DNA from: Clostridium sp. | GTDB lineage: Bacteria; Bacillota; Clostridia; Lachnospirales; Lachnospiraceae | Assembly: GCA_021770825.1 (NCBI GenBank) | Contig: JAETQD010000008.1 | Coordinates: 1 to 64,000, forward strand | Direction: 5' to 3' | DNA: 64,000 bases | Shown: positions 7,132 to 14,775 of the stretch, piece after piece | Layout: each line of letters opens with the position of its first letter | How positions within the stretch are numbered: position 1 is the stretch's first letter | Translations under genes and position numbers: made by a program | The notes under the pieces: generated by a model | The model's input: only the letters and a program-made list of their open reading frames with translations | Database searches by the model: none | Told to the model about the DNA's origin: nothing

Positions 7132-8663
7132 GAAACTTCCCTCCCGTAAAGGGCCAGAGTCAGCTCTTCAAGCCCTGTATTTTCCTCAAAAATCTTAAAT
7201 ACCTGCCCCTGATACATCACGGCAATTCGGTCACAGATTCTTAAAAGCTCCTCCAGCTCACCGGAAGCCACCACGATAGTGGTCCCGTATTCCTGGTTCA
7301 TCTTAAGAATCCACTGGAGAATCAGCTCCTTGGAATACACGTCGATTCCCCTAGTGGGCTCGGAAATAAACAGCATATCTGGCCGGAAGGTCAGTGCCCT
7401 TCCCACACAGACCTTCTGCTGGTTTCCGCCGGAAAGCTCCCTCACCCTCTGGTCCGGTCCCTGACATACAATATTTAAGGTCTCAATCATCTCTCCCACA
7501 TGGGCTCCGATGGTCTTTTTATTAAGAAAGGAAAGAGCCGGACAGGACTTTAAACGCAGAAATTCCGGATGGCGTCCCTCTGTGCCGAAAATCATATTTT
7601 TCCAGATGGGGCTTTCCAAAAACAGGCTGGTTCCCGCCCGGTCCTCGGAAAGATAATAAATTCCGTTTTTAATTAAGGCCTGGTTATCTCCTTTTTTGAT
7701 CTCCCGGCCCTTATAAAAGGCCCGGCAGCTGGCCTCCTTTAATCCGAAAAGGCCGTCCAGAAGCTGATCCTGGCCCTGACCGGCAAGACCTGTGATTCCA
7801 AGGATTTCTCCCTTTCGCACATCCAGTTCCCCGTCGGCATTCCGGATATTTTTGTACTGGAACACCACAGGTCCGGCCTCATGTTTCTTCTTTTTCTGGG
7901 CTTTCACAATCTCCCGCCCTACCATATCATCGGCAAACCGTTTGATATCAAACTCATTCTTTTCGTAGGTGGAAATCAACTCCCCGTCCCGCAAGACGGA
8001 AACGGTGTCACACACCTCCATGATCTCCTCCAGACGGTGGGAAATGAACAGCACCGAAATCCCGGAGTCTGCAATCTCCCGGATACATTTTAAAAGGCCT
8101 TTGGTCTCTGTGATGTTTAAGGAGCTGGTGGGCTCATCCAACATCAAAAGCCGCACGTTCCGGTTATCCAGCTCTCTGGCCAGCTCCACAAACTGCTTTT
8201 GGTTTAAGGACAGCCTGTCCACGTACTGGTCCGGATTCAGCTCCGAGCCAATCCGCGCCAATGTACCTGCGGCATCCTCGCGGTTTTTCTTCTTGTCCAC
8301 ATAAGCAAACTCCTTAAGCGGCCCGCCTGTGAACTTCACGTTCTCCCGGTTGATTTTTATGTTTTCCGTCACAGTCATGCCATAAAATAAAGCCAGTTCC
8401 TGGTGAACCATGGCAATTCCATGAGCTACGGACTGACTGTGATTTCCAATCTGCACTTCTTTTCCGTCAATGTGGATACTTCCCTCATATCCGCCGCTTT
8501 TGGCAATGACATCATTTCCGTTTAATATATTCATGAAGGTACTTTTTCCCGAGCCGTTGGCCCCTATGAGGCCATATACCTTCCCGTTGTCAATTTTTAA
8601 ATGAATCCCCTTGAGCACATAATTTCCGTCAAATTTTTTTGACAGATTCCTTACTTCCAGCAT
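7128..8663 (-). CDS. Double-domain ABC ATPase, RbsA/MglA-like
   Basis: A 511-aa cytoplasmic ATPase made of two fused nucleotide-binding domains. Domain 1 has Walker A GANGSGKST (about residue 34), a degenerate signature LSLNQKQFVELAREL and Walker B LLMLDEPTSSL. Domain 2 lacks a Walker A, as usual in this family, but has LSGGNQQKVCVGRAL. Its Walker B reads MLFISEPTRGID, with Ser where Asp is normal. The start is the ATG at 8663 with GGGGGA just upstream. An in-frame ATG at 8699 overlaps the -10 element and has no ribosome binding site. First gene of the DUF3798 operon. Confidence 0.85.
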   Translation of the reverse strand: MLEVRNLSKKFDGNYVLKGIHLKIDNGKVYGLIGANGSGKSTFMNILNGNDVIAKSGGYEGSIHIDGKEVQIGNHSQSVAHGIAMVHQELALFYGMTVTENIKINRENVKFTGGPLKEFAYVDKKKNREDAAGTLARIGSELNPDQYVDRLSLNQKQFVELARELDNRNVRLLMLDEPTSSLNITETKGLLKCIREIADSGISVLFISHRLEEIMEVCDTVSVLRDGELISTYEKNEFDIKRFADDMVGREIVKAQKKKKHEAGPVVFQYKNIRNADGELDVRKGEILGITGLAGQGQDQLLDGLFGLKEASCRAFYKGREIKKGDNQALIKNGIYYLSEDRAGTSLFLESPIWKNMIFGTEGRHPEFLRLKSCPALSFLNKKTIGAHVGEMIETLNIVCQGPDQRVRELSGGNQQKVCVGRALTFRPDMLFISEPTRGIDVYSKELILQWILKMNQEYGTTIVVASGELEELLRICDRIAVMYQGQVFKIFEENTGLEELTLALYGREVS

Positions 8664-8697
8664 ACTTTCCCCCGATTCGACATATTGTGCTTTCTTC

Positions 8698-8726
8698 ATT
8701 ATAGAGTACTATATGCGCTCTTTCAA
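8698..8726 (-). promoter_or_regulatory. SigmaA promoter of the DUF3798 transporter operon
   Basis: TTGAAA (8726-8721), a 17-bp spacer and a consensus TATAAT (8703-8698) on the minus strand. The -10 overlaps the first in-frame ATG of the ATPase frame, which supports translation from the next ATG at 8663. The surrounding 8704-8859 is AT-rich and holds no gene that I can see. Confidence 0.75.
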
Positions 8727-8859
8727 ATCGGTCTTTTCAATATATTTTAAATTTATTATTCATTTTTTCAATAATTTGCAGATTCTTTGCGGCTTTGAAT
8801 CTTTTATTTGCGGAAAAAGAACAGGCGATTAATTCCGTCTTTTGCTTTTGAACTTAAAT

Positions 8860-8929
8860 AGGAGATCGTTCTGTAAAATTCAGGCTTTTTCAAAGCTTTG
8901 AATTTCTACATAACGATCTCCTTTTTTTC
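8860..8929 (+). terminator. Long hairpin followed by T7 in the 8664-8942 intergenic region
   Basis: An almost continuous 63-nt hairpin: outer stem AGGAGATCGTT/AACGATCTCCT, middle TGTA(A)AATTCA/TGAATTTCTACA, inner GCTTT/AAAGC. Seven Ts follow on the plus strand. On the minus strand, where the upstream alcohol dehydrogenase gene ends 20 bp away, the trailing sequence is only ATTTAAG, so it is a better plus-strand than minus-strand terminator. No plus-strand gene precedes it. Confidence 0.55.
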
Positions 8930-8942
8930 AACATTTCGTGTA

Positions 8943-9947
8943 CTATCTTGCCATTCTGTAAATCTGAGCCATATCTTCCTCTTTCAATACTTTTGCGGAA
9001 CCTTGTTGACCGCCGGCTGCCAAAGCACAGCGATGTGCCATTTCCAAAATCTGTTCCTCCGTTGGCTCGATTCCCAGTTCTCTCATGTTGATCGGCATAC
9101 CGATGGAGTGATAAAAGGATTCCATTGCTTTGATTCCAGCAAGCGCAATTTCCTCATCACTGCCTTCATTTTCAATCCCCATTACATGCAGCGCAAACCT
9201 CTTAAACCTCGGAAGACACTCCTTATAAACATAACGTGCCCAACTCGGCCAGATTGCTGCCAGCCCCGCTCCGTGTGCTACATCAAACATTCCGCCCATC
9301 TCATGTTCAAGCATATGAGATGAAAAATCTCCTCCATCGTTTCCGCAGCCAGTTAAGCCGTTATGTGCAAGGCTTCCTGCCCACATGACCTCTGCTCTGG
9401 CTTCATAATTCTCCGGTTCGCGAACCAGTACACGCGCATGCTTAATAACCGTGCGCATCAATGCCTCTGCAATGCTGTCGGTGATTTCCATATTTCCGCC
9501 ATTGGTAAAATACCGTTCCTCTGTGTGCATTAACATATCTGTGCAGCCGCAGGCTGTCTGGTAGTCCGGCAGGGTCATTGTCAGTTCCGGATCCATAATA
9601 GCAAACTTCGGGCGGGCAATATCATTATTATAAGACCTCTTTTCTCCGGTATCTTTTTTGGTAATCACACAGCTATTGCTCATTTCACTGCCGGCAGCTG
9701 CAATTGTTAAGATGCAGCCCAAAGGCATACAGGCATCTGCTGTCCTCGCATGGGCAAAGAGATCCCATACATCGCCTTCATTTGTCAGTCCGTATCCGAT
9801 TGCTTTCGTGGAATCGATTACGCTGCCTCCGCCATAATGGATCAGGACCTTTGTACCATGATATTTTTTTACATATTCTCCCACGTTGTCAACAGTACCT
9901 TTTCCAAAACATACTTCTGTCGGAGTAAAATACCTGAAATTAAACAT
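8943..9947 (-). CDS. Iron-containing alcohol dehydrogenase with internal deletion
   Basis: Related to NAD(P)H-dependent butanol-type dehydrogenases of the Fe-ADH family. The 334-aa frame has the N-terminal FTPTEVCFGKG, then KVLIHYGGGS. It jumps directly to VIDSTKAIGYG, followed by TIAAAGSEMSN and the metal-ligand region (HMLEHEMGGMFDVAHGAGLA). Intact members are about 385-390 aa and have about 54 residues plus a second GGGS between these two segments, as the paralogue at 12144-13301 shows. The lost piece contains the PNP motif and much of the nucleotide-binding domain, so the product is unlikely to bind NAD normally. An HxlR regulator gene lies 91 bp upstream on the same strand. Confidence 0.75.
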   Translation of the reverse strand: MFNFRYFTPTEVCFGKGTVDNVGEYVKKYHGTKVLIHYGGGSVIDSTKAIGYGLTNEGDVWDLFAHARTADACMPLGCILTIAAAGSEMSNSCVITKKDTGEKRSYNNDIARPKFAIMDPELTMTLPDYQTACGCTDMLMHTEERYFTNGGNMEITDSIAEALMRTVIKHARVLVREPENYEARAEVMWAGSLAHNGLTGCGNDGGDFSSHMLEHEMGGMFDVAHGAGLAAIWPSWARYVYKECLPRFKRFALHVMGIENEGSDEEIALAGIKAMESFYHSIGMPINMRELGIEPTEEQILEMAHRCALAAGGQQGSAKVLKEEDMAQIYRMAR

Positions 9948-10038
9948 TTCCTTACCACCCTTTCAATTTTTATAGCCTAATTGTAATGTCTGATAAGGAA
10001 ACCCACAAGACGGCACTATTTAGTGCCCTGGTTACTTT

Positions 10039-10401
10039 TTATTCTCCGTCCCCGGTACAGGTTGGATGGGAAAGGATATAATTTCCTCCGCGATTCCTGT
10101 ACCCCCAGTCGCACATTGCGTCAAGGACCGGATTTAATGTTTCTCCGTGCCTGGTCAGGGAATATTCTACCTGAGGCGGTATCGTAGGAATTACATTCCG
10201 TTCAATGACCCCGTCATCTTCCAGCTCACGCAGTTGGACAGTTAATGTTTTCTTAGGGGCATTCTCCAGATATCTTAAAATTTCAGAGTATCGCTTCGTT
10301 CCTTCCGTGCGCAAATATTCAAGAATCAGCGGTTTCCATTTTCCTCCTATCACTTTTAATGTAATTGCAATTTCGCTTGTAACGACTGTTCTCTCTGCCA
10401 T
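10039..10401 (-). CDS. HxlR-family transcriptional regulator
   Basis: A 120-aa winged helix-turn-helix protein with the family core VIGGKWKPLILEYL (about residues 17-30), SEILRYLENAPKKTLTVQLRELEDDGVI and YSLTRHGETLNPVLDAMCDWG. HxlR proteins typically control detoxification or redox enzymes, often by sensing electrophiles through an N-terminal Cys in a CP motif. Here that position is Ser (SEIAITLKVIGGKW), so Cys-based sensing is unlikely. Start ATG at 10401 is 8 nt after GGAG. It lies just upstream of the iron alcohol dehydrogenase, its probable target or operon partner. Confidence 0.85.
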   Translation of the reverse strand: MAERTVVTSEIAITLKVIGGKWKPLILEYLRTEGTKRYSEILRYLENAPKKTLTVQLRELEDDGVIERNVIPTIPPQVEYSLTRHGETLNPVLDAMCDWGYRNRGGNYILSHPTCTGDGE

Positions 10402-10494
10402 ATATATCACTCCAAATTTATATTTTCATTGTACCAGGCCCGCTGGCGCGGAGGCTGGCTCCGGGTACATGGGCTCACCGCTTTTTTATAAAAA

Positions 10495-10572
10495 AATAGC
10501 AGTTTTTGAATATATGTTGTATTGTTGAGATACCCCTATCACCACCAATAAACGATACCAAAAACTGCTATT
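10495..10572 (-). repeat. 78-bp element with 14-bp terminal inverted repeats; candidate terminator or IS remnant
   Basis: AATAGCAGTTTTTG (10495-10508) and CAAAAACTGCTATT (10559-10572) are perfect inverted copies flanking 50 bp of non-coding sequence. On the minus strand the second arm runs into seven Ts, so it could end transcripts from the peptidase gene at 10694, although the loop is very long. The ends could also be a decayed insertion sequence. Next to it, 10430-10480 is a GC-rich patch unlike its surroundings. The rest of 10402-10693 holds no gene. Confidence 0.45.
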
Positions 10573-10693
10573 CTTTGTTTAGCATGGATTTTTATTTTCG
10601 CCAACTACATATTTAAAAATTTTAATCGTCCGCCGTCTGATCATTGATTATTATTCCATCATCATACATAAGATTCCCGGCTGTTTACATATT

Positions 10694-12124
10694 CTATAAT
10701 TCCTTCAGAAATGCCTTCAAAAGCTCAAAGGTCTCATCGAAGGATTTCAGGTTCATCTGCTCTTTGGGAGTATGGGCGCCGTCGGTTTCTGCTCCTAAGG
10801 TCACCACATCAAGTCCGGGAATCATCTCGCAGAAGACACCGCACTCCAGGCCGCCGTGGGTGGCCAGAAGCTCCATATCCTCTCCCTTCTTCTCCTTGTA
10901 AACCCGGCATAAGGTATTTCTTAAGGAAGAATCCGGGTTGAACTCCCATGCCGGATATTTACCGGATACATCCATGGTCATATCATACATTCCCGCCAGA
11001 ATGCAGAGTTCCTTTTCCATCTGATCTCTGTATGAGCTCTTCTCAGCCCGGAGGGAATACTGGAAGTCCACATAGTCCTCCCCGCAGCGCACGGCTGCAA
11101 AATTTTCAGAAGCCAGCGGAAGATTCTCAATCTGGAGACTTCTGTGGCGGACTCCTGTGGGAAGCAGGTACATAAGGTCAATGAGGTCTGCGCTCACTTC
11201 CTCGCAGATGGCAGGTCCTCCGGCTGTTTTTTCCAAAGTCACGGCAAAATCCGGCTCCTGGAATTTAATTTCATTGCGAATCTGCGCTTCCATTTTCTCA
11301 AAGGCACGGCGGATGTCCTCCTCTTTTGCATCACTGGCAAACACAGCCTCACACTCTCTCGGGATGGCATTATTCTTAAGACCGCCGTTTAAGCTCACAA
11401 TCCGCATATCGCAGCTTCCGGAAATCTCTTTCAAAATTCTGGCACAGATCTTTAAGGAGTTGCCTAACTCCATGATGATGCAGCCGCCGGAATGGCCGCC
11501 CTTTAAACCTGTGACAAAAATCCGGTAGGCCTGGCTCTCGCAGGGCTCAAATTCCACCGGCTTTTTAAGACCGATCATCTCGCCTCCGGCGCTGGTGGTA
11601 CAGGTTCCCTTTCCATGGCCGCCGAAATCCAGGTTCACATACCGCTTTCCGGTGAAGTATTCCGGCTTTAAGGCAAAGGCGCCGTATAAACCGATCTCCT
11701 CCTGCACGGTGAAGGCACACTCCAGCGCCGGATGGGGAAGGTCCTCAGCTAAAAGCGCCATCATGTAGGCGCATCCCATTCCATCATCGGCTCCCAGGGT
11801 GGTTCCTCTGGCCTTTAAGATTCCGTCCTCAATATAAAGGTCAATGGGGTCTTTGTCAAAGTCATGGGTGCAGTCGGCATTTTTCTCGCAGACCATGTCG
11901 GTATGGGCCTGGAGTATCACTGCGCCATGGTCCTCATATCCGGCGCTGGCCGGTTTATAAATCACCACATTGTGGAGCCCATCTCTCTTATAGGAAAGTC
12001 CGTGGGATTTTGCAAATTCCTCCAGGTAATCGGCACAGGCCTCTTCCTTTTTGGATGCCCGGGGAATTCTGGAAATTTCTTCAAAATACCTCTGATGCAG
12101 CTTTTCATGATCCAAAACGTTCAT
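10694..12124 (-). CDS. pepD: Aminoacyl-histidine dipeptidase, PepD-like (M20 family)
   Basis: Cytosolic metallopeptidase that hydrolyses Xaa-His and other dipeptides. The 476-aa length fits PepD. Metal-binding and catalytic landmarks are HTDMV near residue 74, LGADDGMG near 110, VQEEIG near 145 and a C-terminal THGGLECG and GAETDGAHTPKE. A lid domain with LKGGHSGG lies between. Start ATG at 12124 follows AAGGAGGAG. No signal peptide. It lies 19 bp upstream of the next minus-strand gene boundary, so it is probably cotranscribed with the alcohol dehydrogenase at 12144-13301. Confidence 0.9.
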   Translation of the reverse strand: MNVLDHEKLHQRYFEEISRIPRASKKEEACADYLEEFAKSHGLSYKRDGLHNVVIYKPASAGYEDHGAVILQAHTDMVCEKNADCTHDFDKDPIDLYIEDGILKARGTTLGADDGMGCAYMMALLAEDLPHPALECAFTVQEEIGLYGAFALKPEYFTGKRYVNLDFGGHGKGTCTTSAGGEMIGLKKPVEFEPCESQAYRIFVTGLKGGHSGGCIIMELGNSLKICARILKEISGSCDMRIVSLNGGLKNNAIPRECEAVFASDAKEEDIRRAFEKMEAQIRNEIKFQEPDFAVTLEKTAGGPAICEEVSADLIDLMYLLPTGVRHRSLQIENLPLASENFAAVRCGEDYVDFQYSLRAEKSSYRDQMEKELCILAGMYDMTMDVSGKYPAWEFNPDSSLRNTLCRVYKEKKGEDMELLATHGGLECGVFCEMIPGLDVVTLGAETDGAHTPKEQMNLKSFDETFELLKAFLKEL

Positions 12125-12143
12125 TCTCTTTCTCCTCCTTATT

Positions 12144-13301
12144 TTACATGGCTTCCAGGAAAATCTGCTTTACCTCTTCCTTGGAGAGTTCCTCATAAGT
12201 TCCCTTTAAGCGGGACGCAGATTTTTCCGCCATAATATCCAGATATTTTTCATCGATTCCCACCTCAGAAAGCCTGGAGGGAAGTCCCATGGCCTTAAAA
12301 TATTCCGCCGTTTTTTCGATGGCCAGATTCGCCGCCTCGTATGGGGGAAGGTCCTTGGAAATATCCCACACATTGACGCCGTAGGTCCGAAATTTTTCCA
12401 CGGTCCGGTCACTTAACACATGGCGCATCCAGTGGGGCGTGAGAATTGCCAGCCCTGCTCCGTGGGTAATATCGTAATACGCAGAAAGTTCATGTTCCAT
12501 GGGGTGAACAGACCAGGGCACGGGTTTTCCAAGCTTTAGGAAATCATTGATGGCCCAGCTGCTGGCCCACATCAGGTTGGCTCTGGCCTCATAGTCCTCC
12601 GGATTATTCACTGCCCGCACACCGAATTCAATACAGGTTTTCAAAAGTCCCTCGGCCATGCGGTCCTGCATATATCCCTCAAAATTGGAAAAATAAGACT
12701 CTAAAATATGAGACATGATGTCTGCAGTCCCTGCTGCCGTATGCCAGGGATTGACGGTCTCTGTATAAACGGGATCCATAATGGATGCCTTGGGACGCAT
12801 CCATTCATTTTTTGTCCCCAGCTTATTGTTGGTGGACATGTCGGAAATCACTGCTGTGGGATCCATCTCCGATCCGGTGGCTGCAAGGGTCAGCACAGTC
12901 ACAATGGGGAGCGCCCGCTCGATCAGCTTACTGTTCAGCACCAGATCCCAGGCATCCTTCTCATAGCAGGCCCCGGCTGCAATGACCTTGGCACAGTCGA
13001 TGGTGGAACCGCCGCCGATGGGAAGCACCACTTCGATTCCCTTTTCCTTGCAGATGGAAGCGCCCTTTCTCACGGTCTCAATTCTGGGGTTGGGCTCCAC
13101 TCCGCCAAGCTCCTCCCAGGCAATTCCCTCATTTTCAAGAATTCCTGTGACCTTATCGAAAATGCCGTTCTTCTTAATACTTCCGCCCCCGTACACGATC
13201 AAGGCCTTTTTTCCGTATTGGGCCACCGCATGTCCCACATGCTCAATCTGGCCTTTTCCAAAATAAACCGTTGTCGGAATCGAATAAATAAAATTCTCCA
13301 T
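12144..13301 (-). CDS. Iron-containing alcohol dehydrogenase (butanol dehydrogenase-like)
   Basis: A full-length 385-aa Fe-ADH. The NAD-binding part holds YGGGS, VEPNP and IGGGSTIDCAK (about residues 35-100). LAATGSEMD follows, and then the metal site in the C-terminal all-helical domain (HILESYF, HPMEHELSAYYDITHGAGLA). Likely reduces aldehydes to alcohols with NAD(P)H in fermentation. Start ATG at 13301 has GGGG 7 nt upstream; a longer frame to 13442 is not supported. It serves as an in-window reference showing what the shortened paralogue at 8943-9947 has lost. Confidence 0.9.
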   Translation of the reverse strand: MENFIYSIPTTVYFGKGQIEHVGHAVAQYGKKALIVYGGGSIKKNGIFDKVTGILENEGIAWEELGGVEPNPRIETVRKGASICKEKGIEVVLPIGGGSTIDCAKVIAAGACYEKDAWDLVLNSKLIERALPIVTVLTLAATGSEMDPTAVISDMSTNNKLGTKNEWMRPKASIMDPVYTETVNPWHTAAGTADIMSHILESYFSNFEGYMQDRMAEGLLKTCIEFGVRAVNNPEDYEARANLMWASSWAINDFLKLGKPVPWSVHPMEHELSAYYDITHGAGLAILTPHWMRHVLSDRTVEKFRTYGVNVWDISKDLPPYEAANLAIEKTAEYFKAMGLPSRLSEVGIDEKYLDIMAEKSASRLKGTYEELSKEEVKQIFLEAM

Positions 13302-13446
13302 ATGCTGTCCCCTTTCCAAGTTAAATATCCCAGCCCGCCGGAACTTTTTCGCCCTGCGGGGAGGATTTCCCCATATACAAAAATTGCGCGGCAGAATCTT
13401 CCGCCACGCAATCATCATACCAGATTTTACCTGCTGCCGCAACCAA

Positions 13447-14775
13447 TTATTCGTTCCGGATGGCCGCCAGCGGACTTAACTTCATGGCCCTTAAGGCCGG
13501 GAACAATCCTGCCAGCATACCGATAAAAATGGCAAAAACCACAGCCGCAGCAGAAAGCCACAGAGGAATTCTGGAAATATCTCCGCCTCCCATTCCCATG
13601 AACGAAGACCCTAAAAACCGGTTCACCAGCTTTGAAACACCATAGCTTAAACCAAGCCCCACGGCGCCGCCCATGAAACCGATGAAGCCAGCCTCCATTA
13701 AAAACATGCTGCGGATATCGCCCATGGCACAGCCCAGAACCTTTAACACGCCGATCTCCTTGGTACGCTCATAAATGGACATCATCATGGTGTTGGCAAT
13801 GCCGATGGCCGCCACAAATAAGGACACCGCACCGATTCCGCCAAGCACTGCCTGAATCATATCCATCTGCTCCTGGGCCTGCTCCAGCCACTGCATATTG
13901 CTGTATGCCTGGTATCCCATATCGGTGATGGCGTTCTGCACCTCCATCACGTTATCCATATCGTCCACGTACACATAGGCGCTGTCATACACAAAATAGC
14001 TGTATGGCTTTCCCTTTTTGTTGGTGGGCTGCCCGGGAATCGGTTTCTTTTTGTAAATCCGCTTCAACTGGGTTTTCAACAGCTCAATATCCGTATAAAC
14101 CCCGTAGCTGTACTCTCCGTAAAGGGGATTGCCGTTCTCATCCGTTTCCCCTTTTACCATACCGCAGGCAGGAAAAATATACTTCTTCTGGACAGAATTC
14201 TCACTGCTCCAGTTCTGAATCACCACAAAAAACGGTTTGTTATAAAGGTCCACATCCGGCATCTCCCCGGTCTCCCAAAATCCCTTTCCCGTTTTGGTAT
14301 TGTAAAAATCCCTGGCCACCATATTGCCGATCACTAACTCAATGGTTCCCGCCTTTGGATCGGGAAGACATCCCTCTCCCAGCTCTATTTCTGCCAGCGC
14401 ATCCTGACTTAGGCCCATGAGTCTTGTGGAGGTCTCATAGGCACCCTGCTTTAAGTTGACATAGGTACTGAGGCAGGGGGAAACCGCCTTCACATGGGGC
14501 AGGGCCGCAAACTGGTCCATGGTCTTATCTGTAATAAAGCTGTCCTCGTCATTGTCGGAACCGCCCCATCCGTAGTTACTGTTGATCTCAATCTTTGTAA
14601 GGCTTCCGTAGGACTCATACTGCTCCATGGTGTTTTCCTTCAGACCAATACCCAGGGACACCATCACCACAATGGATGCCGTTCCAATAACCACGCCTAA
14701 AACCGTAAGCCCTGTTCTCAGCTTCCGGCGCCGCAGGTTATTGATGCTCATTCTGAGCAGATCAAAGAATCTCAT
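13447..14775 (-). CDS. MacB-like ABC exporter permease (FtsX domain)
   Basis: A 442-aa membrane protein with the MacB/FtsX topology: one N-terminal helix (LRTGLTVLGVVIGTASIVVMVSLGIG), an extracytoplasmic MacB_PCD domain (about residues 50-300) and three C-terminal helices including GAVSLFVAAIGIANTMMMS and YERTKEIGVLKVLG. It is the last gene of an operon with an ATPase and a large anchored protein, and overlaps the latter by 14 bp. Such systems are mechanotransmission exporters or lipoprotein/peptide extruders rather than classic pumps. The substrate is unknown. Confidence 0.85.
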   Translation of the reverse strand: MRFFDLLRMSINNLRRRKLRTGLTVLGVVIGTASIVVMVSLGIGLKENTMEQYESYGSLTKIEINSNYGWGGSDNDEDSFITDKTMDQFAALPHVKAVSPCLSTYVNLKQGAYETSTRLMGLSQDALAEIELGEGCLPDPKAGTIELVIGNMVARDFYNTKTGKGFWETGEMPDVDLYNKPFFVVIQNWSSENSVQKKYIFPACGMVKGETDENGNPLYGEYSYGVYTDIELLKTQLKRIYKKKPIPGQPTNKKGKPYSYFVYDSAYVYVDDMDNVMEVQNAITDMGYQAYSNMQWLEQAQEQMDMIQAVLGGIGAVSLFVAAIGIANTMMMSIYERTKEIGVLKVLGCAMGDIRSMFLMEAGFIGFMGGAVGLGLSYGVSKLVNRFLGSSFMGMGGGDISRIPLWLSAAAVVFAIFIGMLAGLFPALRAMKLSPLAAIRNE

